Positions 1 to 9,447 are shown, counted from the first letter of the stretch. The stretch is 43,689 nucleotides of DNA from Lachnospiraceae bacterium (GCA_015057665.1 SVDY01000017.1:1-43689); one strand, 5' to 3'. Notes: a model not told the origin generated them from the sequence alone. Translations and numbers: made by a program.

Positions 1-173
1 ACAGAAGCGAATACAGTTGCGATTCCAAGTACGTTGTTACCAAAGGTAGCAATGTAGGAAAGAATCAGTACGTAATATACGTTGGTTGCACCATTATTCA
101 AAGGAAACAGGGCCAGCTGGTACATCTTGGCACGGTTTAAGCCTTCTTGAGGTGCGTTATTATTATTTTCCAT
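1..173 (-). CDS. Sugar:cation symporter (GPH/MFS type), N-terminal part only
   Basis: The reading frame begins at an ATG on the minus strand at 173 and runs off the window edge, giving about 57 residues. A short Asn-rich start is followed by RAKMYQLALFPLNNGATN and a first hydrophobic helix ending in FGNNVLGIATVFAS. This pattern is typical of the first helix of glycoside-pentoside-hexuronide symporters. A GAAGGA ribosome binding site lies about 8 bases upstream. It follows the GH2 gene by 71 bases on the same strand, so it probably imports the sugar released by the two glycosidases upstream. The family call rests on a short fragment; general MFS is the alternative. Confidence 0.6.
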   Translation of the reverse strand, partial: MENNNNAPQEGLNRAKMYQLALFPLNNGATNVYYVLILSYIATFGNNVLGIATVFAS

Positions 174-244
174 AAATTAAATCCTTCTTTCTCTTCCCAA
201 GTTCGTTAGTATTATTATCACTAAAAATGGTTGCAGTTCAATCA

Positions 245-2185
245 TTACATCCAGTTAGAGGAATCTCCTTTTTCAAGATAGTATTCTTTTGGCTCTTTAT
301 CTACTTTGTAGATGACACAGCTGTCTTTATATTCGCCAGCCACTGCTTCTAACTTGTTCTCAGCTTCCAAAGTAATATTGAACTTGAATACATTCTCGCC
401 CTTCTGGGTTCCCACTAACTTGCCATTCTGGTATAAAGATACTTCCGGAAGGTTAGAGTATACTGTAATCGTCTGATTAGACAGTTCACGTTTCTCGTAA
501 CGTCTTCCTGCAAGGTATACGAACTTATCTTTTTTGTTCCAGTATGCTTTGTAGAGATAGAATGCATCCTTCTTTGTCTTACGGTCAAATGTGATAAGAC
601 CTTTATGGTTCATGCCCGGCTCGCCGCCCTGATTTCTCGCATCTGCTGCGAAGTCGAACATGTTCCAGTAATAGTGGGCCCACATATATGGGAATCTCTT
701 GAAGCACTCTAACATATATTCATGATATTTGTTATGGTATTCTTCACTGTTGTCGCCACGTTTTGGCTTCTTGGAATGAAGATTCGGCATACCTTCCGCG
801 CCGTATTCAGAGAAGCATAAGCATCTGTTCGGATACAAGAAATGCCAGAACTTGATCCAGGCATCATTGAGCCAGAGGAACGGAACATACCAGCCAAGGT
901 ATAAGTTCCAGCCTACCAGGTCAGTAATGTGGGCAACGGGATGCCAGTGAGGACACATGGCATAGTTGGCAAGGGTTGTCGGACGGGTCGGGTCCATCTT
1001 ATGGCATAAGTCATTTAATACATGATGGTTGGCAAGCATCTGTTTCTTAAGCGGTCTGCCGGAGATAGTGATCTCGTTGGATACGCCCCATGTCACGATA
1101 CATGGATGATTGTAATTCTGAACGATCAGTTCTTCCATCTGGGATTTTGTATTAGCATCACCGTTTGCCAGATGTTCAGAAATGTAAGGGATCTCGGCCC
1201 ATACGATCATGCCGGCTTTATCACAGAGGTCATAGAAATACTGGTCATGCTGGTAATGAGCAAGACGGATCGTATTCGCTCCTACTTCCTGAATCAGAGC
1301 CATATCCCTGTCATGTTCTGCCCTGCTGATGGCATTGCCGATTCCCTTGAAATCCTGATGGCGGGAAACACCGTGCAACGGATATGGTCTTCCATTCAGA
1401 TGGAAACCATCCTTTGGGCTAAATTCGAAAGTACGCACACCGCAGGTGCTTGTGATTTCATCCACCGCTTCTCCATTGACGGAAAGTACAGCTTCTACAG
1501 TATAAAGATATGGATCATCAAGGCCATCCCAGAGATGAACATTTTCCACTTTAAGGACTACTGAAGCAGCAGAACTTTTCACTATTTCTGTTGCTGTTGC
1601 AGCGACATTGCCCTCTGCATCAAATAAAGTCACCTCTACTATACCATTCTCAGCATTTGCCCATGTTTCCACGCGGATGTCTGCATCTTTTCCTTTCACT
1701 TCCGGTGTAATTGCAATGCCCGGGCCGCCGTGATAATCAAGGTCAAAGTGATTTTTATTTACCACTAATAATTCCACATCACGATAGATACCGCCGTAAA
1801 ATGTGAAATCAGCCTTCTGTGGATATACCCGGTCATTGACACTATTGTCTACTTCCACAATCATTTTGTTCATGGAAGCAAGATCTTTTGTCACCTCTAC
1901 ACGGAAGGTAGAATAACCGCCGTCATGGGTACAGACAACATTGTCATTTAATATTACTTTTGAGCTGGCATTGACACCATGGAACTGAAGATAAACCACT
2001 TCATTTTTAAGGTCAAAGTTCGGTTTTGGAAATTCCACATCGTATGTGTTGGTTCCACGCCAATAGTCATTGCCGCCATCCTGTCCGTCTAATGCATTCC
2101 AGGTATGAGGAAGATCTACTGCTTCCCTTACTGTGTTCTGATTGGTAAAAAACCAGTTTTTATCAATTTTAATTCTATTTCTCAT
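245..2185 (-). CDS. Glycoside hydrolase family 2, beta-galactosidase-like
   Basis: 646 residues with the GH2 order: sugar-binding jelly-roll domain (about 10-145), immunoglobulin-like domain (about 150-255) and TIM barrel (about 260-560). The barrel carries the acid/base in WGVSNEI (Asn370-Glu371) and the likely nucleophile in CFSEYGAEG (Glu460). Near 545 the NHKGLITFDRKTKKDAF segment is typical of clostridial GH2 beta-galactosidases. It also fits the N-x-K pattern used to flag beta-glucuronidases, so beta-glucuronidase is not excluded. There is no signal peptide, so the enzyme should be cytoplasmic and act on imported oligosaccharides. It lies between the surface GH3 gene and a symporter on the same strand, in one sugar-use locus. 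Confidence 0.88.
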   Translation of the reverse strand: MRNRIKIDKNWFFTNQNTVREAVDLPHTWNALDGQDGGNDYWRGTNTYDVEFPKPNFDLKNEVVYLQFHGVNASSKVILNDNVVCTHDGGYSTFRVEVTKDLASMNKMIVEVDNSVNDRVYPQKADFTFYGGIYRDVELLVVNKNHFDLDYHGGPGIAITPEVKGKDADIRVETWANAENGIVEVTLFDAEGNVAATATEIVKSSAASVVLKVENVHLWDGLDDPYLYTVEAVLSVNGEAVDEITSTCGVRTFEFSPKDGFHLNGRPYPLHGVSRHQDFKGIGNAISRAEHDRDMALIQEVGANTIRLAHYQHDQYFYDLCDKAGMIVWAEIPYISEHLANGDANTKSQMEELIVQNYNHPCIVTWGVSNEITISGRPLKKQMLANHHVLNDLCHKMDPTRPTTLANYAMCPHWHPVAHITDLVGWNLYLGWYVPFLWLNDAWIKFWHFLYPNRCLCFSEYGAEGMPNLHSKKPKRGDNSEEYHNKYHEYMLECFKRFPYMWAHYYWNMFDFAADARNQGGEPGMNHKGLITFDRKTKKDAFYLYKAYWNKKDKFVYLAGRRYEKRELSNQTITVYSNLPEVSLYQNGKLVGTQKGENVFKFNITLEAENKLEAVAGEYKDSCVIYKVDKEPKEYYLEKGDSSNWM

Positions 2186-2244
2186 ATTTCCCCTCTCTTA
2201 GGATTCCACTAAATCCCAAGCAGTTTTCTAGTATTAACATGACA

Positions 2245-2275
2245 ACAGGCAGGAGGAACGCCTCCCCCCGCCTGT
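2245..2275 (-). other. Intercistronic hairpin between GH3 and GH2 genes
   Basis: Arms 2245-2256 and 2264-2275 pair over 12 positions with two G-T wobbles and a 7-base loop. The hairpin lies just after the GH3 stop and before the GH2 start. No strong T-run follows it on the minus strand, so a partial terminator or an mRNA processing or stability hairpin fits better than a full terminator. Confidence 0.5.
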
Positions 2276-2295
2276 CTTTATATAATAGGAATTTA

Positions 2296-5250
2296 TTATA
2301 AGTCTTTTTTCTTTTTGCTGCGTACAATCTGTACTCCACCTACAACAGTCAGAATACCGCACACACCGCAAAGGGCATATAACGCCATCTGCCACCATGG
2401 AGTTACAGCAACAACTTCCTGAGAAGAACTGATGCCGTTCATAGCATTGGAGTTTGCAACAGTATAAAGAATTCTATGAGCTGACTGACGCATAGCCTGA
2501 CAGATATCAGGATCATCCTTATAAAGGTTATTTAAATCATCTGTCCACTGAACTGCAGAACTATCCCAGGAGTCTGTACCTGCAAGTAAGCCGTGAGCTA
2601 CGTCGAAAGCTTTCATTGTAATACCATACTGTGCAAATGCTGCATTACCGGAAAAGTCTGTTAAGGAGAATCCATCCATACCCCATTCATTACGAAGTAC
2701 TTCTGTCTGCATACCGTAGTGAGCACCACTCCATACAACGCCTACACGTGCGAATGCATTCATAACTGCATGAGCATCGCCTTCTACTACAGGAGCTTTA
2801 AATGCTTCTAAATAGATTTCACGGATGGACTGTTCGTTTGCCCATGTAGCAATACAACGGCACATTGTTTCGTTGTCGTTCAGTGCAAAGTGTTTCAGAT
2901 ATACGTATACGCCTTTGGACTGAATTCCTTTTGTTTCTGCCGCTGCAATCTGACCGGAAAGGAATGGATCTTCAGAATAATATTCGAAGTTACGTCCTGC
3001 ATAAGCATGTCTGTGAATGTTCATGGCTGGGCCGTAGAGACCGGACGCGCCAAGCATCATACAGTCTTCACCTAATGTTTCACCCATTTCTTCCATCAGT
3101 TCCACATTCCATGTAGCTGCCATGATATTTTCATCGGAGTAAGCTGTAATAGATACCGCAACACCTGTTAAGCTCTGTGTGAAGCCCTGAGGACCATTAT
3201 CGTCTACCGTAGCCGGTTTGGATACACTTGGAACTACCGCTGTGTTGTGGTAACCCTGTCCAACTAATACCGCCATTTCTTCAAATGTAAGCTGATCTAA
3301 TAAATCTTCCCATGCAGGATCGTCATATTCTTTTCCAATCATCATAGCAAGGGTAAGACCATTCTGTGCACCCATCGTTGGCATTTCAGCTGTAGAACCT
3401 TCTACACCGTCATAGGTCTGATACATATAGAGACCGTCTTCAAACATCTGGTCTGTTGCTTCTAATGTCATAACCTTAGGCCATGTGCCAGTCCAGTCAT
3501 TACGGGACACATAGTTCATGTCATATCCATACTGGCTGAGTTCTGCACTGTCGAACTGGTTTGTAATTTCATATCCTGTTGCAGAAGATACGGAATATGT
3601 TTCTGTATCTAATTCAGCAACATTGTAAAGGAATGTCATTGCAGTATTGCCATCTTCTGTCATACCATTTGCAACGCCATAGCCTTTTGCAGCTAATACA
3701 TTATTTAATGCATCATGTGCATTTTTACCTACTGTTAAGTAGTAATCACCTGCATCTAAGATGTAAGTTTTTGCATTGTTTTCATCGTAGCAGGCCATTT
3801 CTTCACGAGGAACATTAATTGTAACTGTCTCGGAAGCACCTGGTTCTAACATTTCTGTTTTGTCAAAACCGCAAAGTTCGATAGACGCTTTTTCGATTCC
3901 GTTTGTCTTGTCGTAATCCGTATATGGAGACTGGAAGTAAACCTGAACAACTTCTTTACCAGCCACGTTACCTGTATTGGTTACTGTAACATTTACGTTA
4001 AAGCTGTCTGTTCCTTTGTCATATTCCGCTGCAAAATCAGAATATTCAAATGTTGTATAGGAAAGACCATATCCGAATGGATATTTTACTGTGGATGCAT
4101 AATCATAGTTTCCTACATTTGCTGCACCTAACACAACGTCTTCGTAACGAGTTTCATAATAACGGTATCCTACATAAATACCTTCCTGATATGTAATATA
4201 GGAAATATTACCATCTAACTGTCCGTTATATACGTCGTACCATCTGGATGTATCCGCAAGATCTACGTTCGTCCATTTTGCACCGTAGATTCCTACCATC
4301 GCAGGGTTGGTTGTATTATCGTAACAGTATGTATCCACTAAACGTCCGCTTGGGTTCACATTACCTGCTAAAATATCAGCAACACCGTTAAGACCCCATT
4401 CACCTGTGTAACCTACCCATAATACAGCATCGATTCCATATGCTTCATTATCAATAAAATCACATTCAAGTGCATTTGTGGAGTTGATTAATACTACGAT
4501 ATTTTCAAATTTTTCATTTGCCATCTTTAAGAGGGCTTTTTCGCCTTCTGTAAGTTCCAGGATGTTTGTTCCATCTATGAAACCATCGATAGCAAGATCC
4601 GCACCTTCACCAGCCACACGGGAAAGTGTTACGATTGCAACATCATTGTATTCGGAAAGACTGGCATTTACTTCACTTGTGTATACATCTAACGGTACTT
4701 CGTTGATTGTATATGTATCACGAGAACCGCCGCTTGTCTGATTAGCAAGTTTACCAGGTGTACGGATATATGTGCTTCCAGCACCTGTCTCGTAGAAATC
4801 CCAGAGTGTAGGATTTACTAAAAATCCTCTGGATTCTAATGTTTCTTTTAAAGATGGTGCTTCGGATGTATCGATATCCGCTGCACCTGTACCACATGTT
4901 ACAAAGTCCACACTGGAGTGAGCCAGCGTACTGATCTTTGCACCTGCTTTTAAAGGTAATACACCATTGTTCTTTAAGAGAACGGAACCTTCTTCATGAA
5001 GTCTTTCAGCCACATCTGCGCCTGCTTCTTTTAATTCATCTTCAGATGCGTAATCGGACTTGAAATATTCTGTGTCTTCATCATCACCGCCGTGATCAAC
5101 AATCTTATAAGTATCTGTCTTTAAGAAAATGTTGATTGCCTGGCTTGCACCAAGAGCCACATTTGTACCGATAATACTTGCAACTGTAAGAATTGCAAAG
5201 ATTGCGGTAAAAATGGACCATTTTAATGTGCCGTTTTTCTTTTTACTCAT
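2296..5250 (-). CDS. Membrane-anchored GH3 beta-glucosidase, domain order inverted
   Basis: 984 residues. One membrane helix lies near the N-terminus (about 11-36) and a second at the C-terminus (about 953-976, followed by RSKKKK). The catalytic body should therefore face outside, tethered at both ends. GH3 domains are in the permuted order known from Ruminococcus albus-type enzymes. The alpha/beta C-domain comes first (about 75-400, ending YPFGYGLSYTTF), then a fibronectin-like domain (about 405-510, with VTVTNTGNVAGKEVVQVYF), then the TIM barrel (about 630-930). The barrel contains GPAMNIHRHAYAGRNFEYYS (740-759), KHFALND (786-792) and the nucleophile Asp865 in GFSLTDF. It probably trims beta-glucosides at the cell surface; exact specificity cannot be read. 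A GGGAG ribosome binding site precedes the start. Confidence 0.9.
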   Translation of the reverse strand: MSKKKNGTLKWSIFTAIFAILTVASIIGTNVALGASQAINIFLKTDTYKIVDHGGDDEDTEYFKSDYASEDELKEAGADVAERLHEEGSVLLKNNGVLPLKAGAKISTLAHSSVDFVTCGTGAADIDTSEAPSLKETLESRGFLVNPTLWDFYETGAGSTYIRTPGKLANQTSGGSRDTYTINEVPLDVYTSEVNASLSEYNDVAIVTLSRVAGEGADLAIDGFIDGTNILELTEGEKALLKMANEKFENIVVLINSTNALECDFIDNEAYGIDAVLWVGYTGEWGLNGVADILAGNVNPSGRLVDTYCYDNTTNPAMVGIYGAKWTNVDLADTSRWYDVYNGQLDGNISYITYQEGIYVGYRYYETRYEDVVLGAANVGNYDYASTVKYPFGYGLSYTTFEYSDFAAEYDKGTDSFNVNVTVTNTGNVAGKEVVQVYFQSPYTDYDKTNGIEKASIELCGFDKTEMLEPGASETVTINVPREEMACYDENNAKTYILDAGDYYLTVGKNAHDALNNVLAAKGYGVANGMTEDGNTAMTFLYNVAELDTETYSVSSATGYEITNQFDSAELSQYGYDMNYVSRNDWTGTWPKVMTLEATDQMFEDGLYMYQTYDGVEGSTAEMPTMGAQNGLTLAMMIGKEYDDPAWEDLLDQLTFEEMAVLVGQGYHNTAVVPSVSKPATVDDNGPQGFTQSLTGVAVSITAYSDENIMAATWNVELMEEMGETLGEDCMMLGASGLYGPAMNIHRHAYAGRNFEYYSEDPFLSGQIAAAETKGIQSKGVYVYLKHFALNDNETMCRCIATWANEQSIREIYLEAFKAPVVEGDAHAVMNAFARVGVVWSGAHYGMQTEVLRNEWGMDGFSLTDFSGNAAFAQYGITMKAFDVAHGLLAGTDSWDSSAVQWTDDLNNLYKDDPDICQAMRQSAHRILYTVANSNAMNGISSSQEVVAVTPWWQMALYALCGVCGILTVVGGVQIVRSKKKKDL

Positions 5251-5336
5251 CGTTTTTCTCCCTTCCTCATCTTCTTTTCAGAGTAAATTACGTCATACCG
5301 GAGTTTCACTTCATCCGTAATCCCATATGACCAGTA

Positions 5337-5408
5337 ATAATAGGATAGCAATGTGTTATTGTCGTTTTATTGATGTTTTGTTAAAAAGTTTTAATTATTT
5401 TGTTAAAA
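5337..5408 (-). promoter_or_regulatory. GH3 promoter with two 22-bp-spaced direct repeats
   Basis: On the minus strand a -10 TATTAT (5337-5342) has a poor -35 ACGACA (5360-5365) at 17-base spacing, as expected of an activated promoter. Just upstream are two copies of the 11-mer TTTTAACAAAA (plus-strand positions 5376-5386 and 5398-5408) whose starts are exactly 22 bp, or two helical turns, apart. This layout fits binding of an OmpR-family regulator. Two such regulators are encoded next door, but the link is inference. Confidence 0.45.
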
Positions 5409-5420
5409 TTATGTTAACAG

Positions 5421-5445
5421 AAAAAAAGAGCTGCTTTTGCAGCCC
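5421..5445 (-). terminator. Rho-independent terminator of the six-gene sensing operon
   Basis: On the minus strand a 7-bp stem (5439-5445 with 5428-5434, one wobble) closes a 4-base loop and is followed by seven T residues. It lies directly after the stop of the last histidine kinase and separates that operon from the GH3 promoter. Confidence 0.8.
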
Positions 5446-5447
5446 TT

Positions 5448-6476
5448 TTATCCTCTTCCATTTAATATAACCGTAAACCTGCTTCCTTGCCCAGGAGTAC
5501 TATGAACCTCTATGGTTCCTTCACATGCATTCAATATACTTTTTACCAGAGGCAGACCAAGTCCATTCCCAGGCATGGCATGGGAAGTATCTCCCTGGTA
5601 GAACTTGTAAAAAATATTTTTTAGAACATTTTCATCCATGCCGCATCCTGTATCCTGAATTGTCACAATAACATTTTCTTCTTCTTTTCGAAGTTTTAAG
5701 CTGATTGTATCGCCTTCTTGTGTAAACTTTACTGCATTGGAAATCAGATTGATCCAAACCTGACTTAGCAATTCCCGGTCTTGACAGACTATCACATTTT
5801 CCTCAAGATCAGTCTCAATCTTCATTTTCTTTTCTTCCCACACTTCTTCATAAAGGAGCATGCATTCACAAAGCTGCTCACCAAGATTATAATTTTCCAC
5901 ATTGGGAAAGAACTTCTGATTTTCAAGCTTAGATAGTTTCAAAATATTAGAAAACATCTGGGACATCTTTTTCGTCTGCCAGACAATACTTCTGGCATAT
6001 TTCTGTCTTTTCTCTTCCAAAAGATTCGGTGTCTGCAAAAGAACACTATAATTTTGAATGACTGAAAGGGGAGTTTTCATCTCGTGGGAAACGTTAGCGA
6101 TAAAATCTGTTCGAATGGCTTCCATATAACTTAGCTCGTCTGCCATTTCGTTAAGTCCGGTTATAATCTGATTAAACTCATCCAAATCTGTCTTCTGGAA
6201 AGTCTCGATTTTTTCCCTAAATCGCCCTGTCATGAATCGTTTGATCCCATCTATAATTCGGCCAAGCGGTTTTTTTACACTCCAATGATAGACTATCATT
6301 TCCACAACTGTCACAATCAATGACATAAATACGATATTCACACCAGCAAGCTTATAAGCCAGTATACTATATTGTTCCTCTATTTTTACTAAATCCAGGA
6401 AAATATAAAAGTTAATCAAAATGAATGCCGCGATTATAAAAAAGGATCGGAAATAACTTTTTAAAAACCGCTTCAT
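5448..6476 (-). CDS. Sensor histidine kinase (HK A of tandem pair)
   Basis: 342 residues. Two membrane helices (about 8-30 and 40-64) enclose only a very short outside loop, then a HAMP-like linker (about 65-118), HisKA with phospho-acceptor His131 in VSHEMKTP, and an ATPase domain with DTGCGMDE and GNGLGLPLVKSIL. With almost no extracellular domain it may sense within the membrane or through a partner, for example the polytopic protein encoded first in the operon. Its start overlaps the stop of the regulator gene by 4 bases (ATGA), so the two are translationally coupled. It is clearly paralogous to the kinase at 7693-8766: both share NVSHEMKTP and FYQGDTSH. Confidence 0.92.
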   Translation of the reverse strand: MKRFLKSYFRSFFIIAAFILINFYIFLDLVKIEEQYSILAYKLAGVNIVFMSLIVTVVEMIVYHWSVKKPLGRIIDGIKRFMTGRFREKIETFQKTDLDEFNQIITGLNEMADELSYMEAIRTDFIANVSHEMKTPLSVIQNYSVLLQTPNLLEEKRQKYARSIVWQTKKMSQMFSNILKLSKLENQKFFPNVENYNLGEQLCECMLLYEEVWEEKKMKIETDLEENVIVCQDRELLSQVWINLISNAVKFTQEGDTISLKLRKEEENVIVTIQDTGCGMDENVLKNIFYKFYQGDTSHAMPGNGLGLPLVKSILNACEGTIEVHSTPGQGSRFTVILNGRG

Positions 6477-7144
6477 TTGATGACCCCTTTATATCCCAAT
6501 CCATGAACAGTTACAATCTCAAAATCTTTGCATTTGGAAAATTTATCCCTTATTTTTCGAATATAGACATCCACCACTCTTGGACTGGATTCCGTCTCCA
6601 CATCCCAGAATTCATCCATCAACTGGGTTCTGGTAAACGTTTTTTTAGGATTAGATAATAACTTATATAAAAGATCAAATTCACGGACTGTAACTAAAAC
6701 TTCTTCTCCATTTACATAAGCCGTATGTTCTTCCACATCGAGACTTAAATCTCCAATTTCTAACCGTTTCTTTGCAACAAGACCAGCTCTTCTTAAAATA
6801 GCTTCTATGTGAAGGAGAAGTTCCTCAAGATCAATAGGTTTTACCATATAATCATCCACCCCAAGGCGGAATCCTCTTTTCTTTGATTCAATATCATCTT
6901 TTGCAGTCATGAAAAGGATGGGAATCTCTGCATTTCTTTCACGAATCGTACGGACAAATTCATATCCATCTATATCCGGCATCATGATATCCGTAATAAT
7001 AAGATTATGATTTTTTCTATATAACTCCTGATAGGCATCATATGCAGAGGTACAGCCCGACACCTCATAGAAGTTCTGACGAAGATAGGCACATACGGTT
7101 TTATTTAATTCCAAATCGTCTTCCAGGACTAATATTCGAAACAT
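6473..7144 (-). CDS. OmpR-family response regulator (RR A)
   Basis: 223 residues. The receiver domain (1-about 118) has the acidic pair EDD at 8-10, phospho-acceptor Asp52 in TDIMMPDIDG and the conserved Lys in VKPID. The C-terminal winged-helix domain (about 125-223) ends in VTVHGLGYKG. It is the same length as the regulator at 8766-9437, with 128 of 223 positions identical in an ungapped alignment counted by hand (about 57%). This shows an old duplication of the HK/RR pair. The start overlaps the upstream membrane-protein gene by 16 bases. Confidence 0.93.
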   Translation of the reverse strand: MFRILVLEDDLELNKTVCAYLRQNFYEVSGCTSAYDAYQELYRKNHNLIITDIMMPDIDGYEFVRTIRERNAEIPILFMTAKDDIESKKRGFRLGVDDYMVKPIDLEELLLHIEAILRRAGLVAKKRLEIGDLSLDVEEHTAYVNGEEVLVTVREFDLLYKLLSNPKKTFTRTQLMDEFWDVETESSPRVVDVYIRKIRDKFSKCKDFEIVTVHGLGYKGVIK

Positions 7145-7692
7145 AACTTACTTCCTTTCTCACAAAGCACATACATTTCTTCGTACTTTGCCTCTATCAT
7201 CGGAACAATCTTTTTCACTCTGTCTGCTTTCATCTTCTTATATAGAAAGTACGGCATAATCCAGCCGACAAATGCCGGCACAGCCAAAAGAATACATAAC
7301 AGAATCTGTGGCGGCGAAGCTGTGACAGCAAATACAGAACCTGCCATAAAAGCTGTGCCGATAATACCAACGGTGAGAGCACAGGCAGAAGCTCCGGAAC
7401 TTTTAGATTGTTCCAGTTCTTTAATTTCTTCCCTGCATGCTTCAAAATTCCTCTGAAGTCTTGTCAGCTCCGCTTTATTTATAATCTTTCTGTCCCTTTT
7501 AAAATAAAGCTTTACGTCGCCACCTTTGACGATCCGCTTTGCATACTGGCTTTCATAATCCTGTCCAAGAAGATTCTCATCCAGTTTCCATCCGAAACTT
7601 CCGTAGGCATCTATCAAAAAAGAGACCTGTTCCGCTTCTGTTTCTACTTCTTTATAATCAAATGTTAAAAATGTTGTTTCTTTCGTTTCCAT
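7129..7692 (-). CDS. Small membrane protein between the two two-component pairs
   Basis: 187 residues, family not recognised with confidence. A soluble N-terminal part (about 1-70, beginning with a charged TFLTFDYKEVETEAEQVSF segment and a YGSFGWKL motif) is followed by a short helical stretch (about 75-100, QRNFEACREEIKELEQ). Two adjacent membrane helices follow (about 105-128 and 131-152) and then a charged tail. The start codon directly follows the kinase stop (TAA-ATG), and the gene overlaps the next regulator, so it is made together with both signalling pairs. An accessory or connector role is possible; the N-terminal part somewhat resembles DUF2812-type proteins, but that is weak. Confidence 0.75.
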   Translation of the reverse strand: METKETTFLTFDYKEVETEAEQVSFLIDAYGSFGWKLDENLLGQDYESQYAKRIVKGGDVKLYFKRDRKIINKAELTRLQRNFEACREEIKELEQSKSSGASACALTVGIIGTAFMAGSVFAVTASPPQILLCILLAVPAFVGWIMPYFLYKKMKADRVKKIVPMIEAKYEEMYVLCEKGSKLCFEY

Positions 7693-8766
7693 TTAATCCT
7701 CTTTTCTAACCGGAATCTTAACAATAAAAGTACTTCCCTTGCCAAGGACACTCTCAATCTCAATCTTTCCGTCCATCAGTTCCAAAACACGTTTGACAAG
7801 AGCAAGGCCAAGACCATTACCTTCTTTTGAATGAGAAGTATCTCCCTGATAGAATTTATCAAAGATATGTTTCATGTTTGTTTCGCTCATACCGCATCCC
7901 GTATCCGAAATCCGTATCACAAGATATCTTTCCTCGGTCTCCTGTGAGACACGGATACTGCCGCCCGATTCTGTAAATTTAATTGCATTGGACAAAAGAT
8001 TATTCCATACAATCTCCATCAGATTCTCATCGGCAAATGCAACTGCGCTGTCTTCTATATCCACATCGATTTCCAGCTCTTTCTCTTCCCAGAGTTCTTC
8101 AAACTGGAGAATACACTCGCATAGCTGCCGGCTCACATCATAATCTTTCCGCTCCGGCGTAATCGTCTGATTTTCCAGTTTATTCAGACGGAGGATATTC
8201 GTAATCAGGGCAGATAATTTGACTGCGGCATGTTCAATAATCTCTCCATATTCCTTTCGTTTTTCTTCCGAAAGATTATCCTGGCGCAACAGCTCCGCAT
8301 AATTTTTTATAATGGCAATGGGAGTTTTCATCTCATGGGAAACATTGGATACGAAGTCTGTTTTCAAAGTTTCCACGCTACCAAGCTCTTCTACCAGCTT
8401 ATTAAAATTCAAAATCATCATATCCAGATAATCGATTTTTTCCATTGTATGAATCGTCGGCACATAAACGGAAAAATCTCCCTCAGCCACTTGCTTTGCT
8501 GCTTCTGAAAGACGGATCATCGGTTCCTCATAGGTCTCCCTTACCCTTTTTTTCGTAAAAAGCGTAAGACCGATTGCCACCAAACTCCAGTAAACAATCG
8601 GAACGAAGGTTTGTGCAAGTTTGCTCCAATGGGCATATCCCATAAACACAATAATTCCTGTATGCACCCCTGACATAAGCAGCATGACAACAAGATATAT
8701 ACCGAATAAAGATACAGGGAAACGATCCTTTTTTATTACATCCTGAAATTGCTGATTCATGTCCAT
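7693..8766 (-). CDS. Sensor histidine kinase (HK B of tandem pair)
   Basis: 357 residues. Two membrane helices (about 18-42 and 52-71) with a very short outside loop, a HAMP-type linker (about 72-130), HisKA with His144 in VSHEMKTP, then the ATPase domain with DTGCGMSE and GNGLGLALVKRVLEL. The start overlaps the preceding regulator stop by one base (TAATG); there is no obvious separate ribosome binding site, so reinitiation after the regulator is likely. Together with RR B it forms the first of two paralogous pairs in the operon. Confidence 0.92.
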   Translation of the reverse strand: MDMNQQFQDVIKKDRFPVSLFGIYLVVMLLMSGVHTGIIVFMGYAHWSKLAQTFVPIVYWSLVAIGLTLFTKKRVRETYEEPMIRLSEAAKQVAEGDFSVYVPTIHTMEKIDYLDMMILNFNKLVEELGSVETLKTDFVSNVSHEMKTPIAIIKNYAELLRQDNLSEEKRKEYGEIIEHAAVKLSALITNILRLNKLENQTITPERKDYDVSRQLCECILQFEELWEEKELEIDVDIEDSAVAFADENLMEIVWNNLLSNAIKFTESGGSIRVSQETEERYLVIRISDTGCGMSETNMKHIFDKFYQGDTSHSKEGNGLGLALVKRVLELMDGKIEIESVLGKGSTFIVKIPVRKED

Positions 8767-9437
8767 TACTGAAGCACCGCCTTATATCCAAGTCCTCTCA
8801 CAGTCACAATCTTAAATCCATCACATGACGAAAGCTTGTCTCTTAATTTTGTCACGTAGACGTCTACTGCCCTCAAACTGGTATTACTGTCTATGCCCCA
8901 GAATTCATCCATCAGCTGGGCTCTGGAAAATGTCTTTTTCGGATAAGAAAGCATCTTATAGATCAGATTAAATTCTCTCGTCGTAAGAGCCACTTCCTCC
9001 CCATCGATTTCTGCTGTCATAGCATCCGCATCAAGGGTCAGATTCCCAACAGTAATCTTACGTTCTACTTCGATGTTAGCTCTTCGGAGAAGTGCCCTGA
9101 CACGAAGAAGAAGCTCATCCAGTTCAATGGGTTTCGCCATATAATCATCGATACCAAGACGGAATCCTCTCTGCTTGGAGGTCAGATCATCTTTGGCAGA
9201 CATAAAAAGAATAGGAATGGTCTTATTCACTCTTCTTACTGTCTCTGCAAATTCGAAACCATCAATTTCCGGCATCATAATATCGGAAATAATCAAATCA
9301 TATAGGTTATTGTACATCTCGTCATATGCTTCACTGGCATTGAAACATCCTTTTGTCTCAAAACCGTTATCGTTGAGATAGGTGCAGACAACTTGATTTA
9401 GTTTTTTATCATCCTCTACTACTAAAATATGAATCAT
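8766..9437 (-). CDS. OmpR-family response regulator (RR B)
   Basis: 223 residues from the chosen ATG at 9437, which starts MIHILVVEDD and is preceded by AGGAG at 7 bases. A longer frame to 9521 overlaps the upstream gene and adds residues not seen in the family, so it was rejected. Asp52 in SDIMMPEIDG is the phospho-acceptor; the winged helix ends VTVRGLGYKAVLQ. It is about 57% identical to RR A over the full length without gaps. The best-kept blocks include the receiver output face (GFRLG.DDYM) and the winged-helix segment QLMDEFW, so the two regulators may bind related DNA sites. Confidence 0.93.
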   Translation of the reverse strand: MIHILVVEDDKKLNQVVCTYLNDNGFETKGCFNASEAYDEMYNNLYDLIISDIMMPEIDGFEFAETVRRVNKTIPILFMSAKDDLTSKQRGFRLGIDDYMAKPIELDELLLRVRALLRRANIEVERKITVGNLTLDADAMTAEIDGEEVALTTREFNLIYKMLSYPKKTFSRAQLMDEFWGIDSNTSLRAVDVYVTKLRDKLSSCDGFKIVTVRGLGYKAVLQ

Positions 9438-9447
9438 TCGTTTTCTC

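Noticed and set aside
1022..1564. 180-residue plus-strand frame
   Set aside because: It lies fully inside the GH2 gene on the other strand, has no ribosome binding site and no domain likeness.
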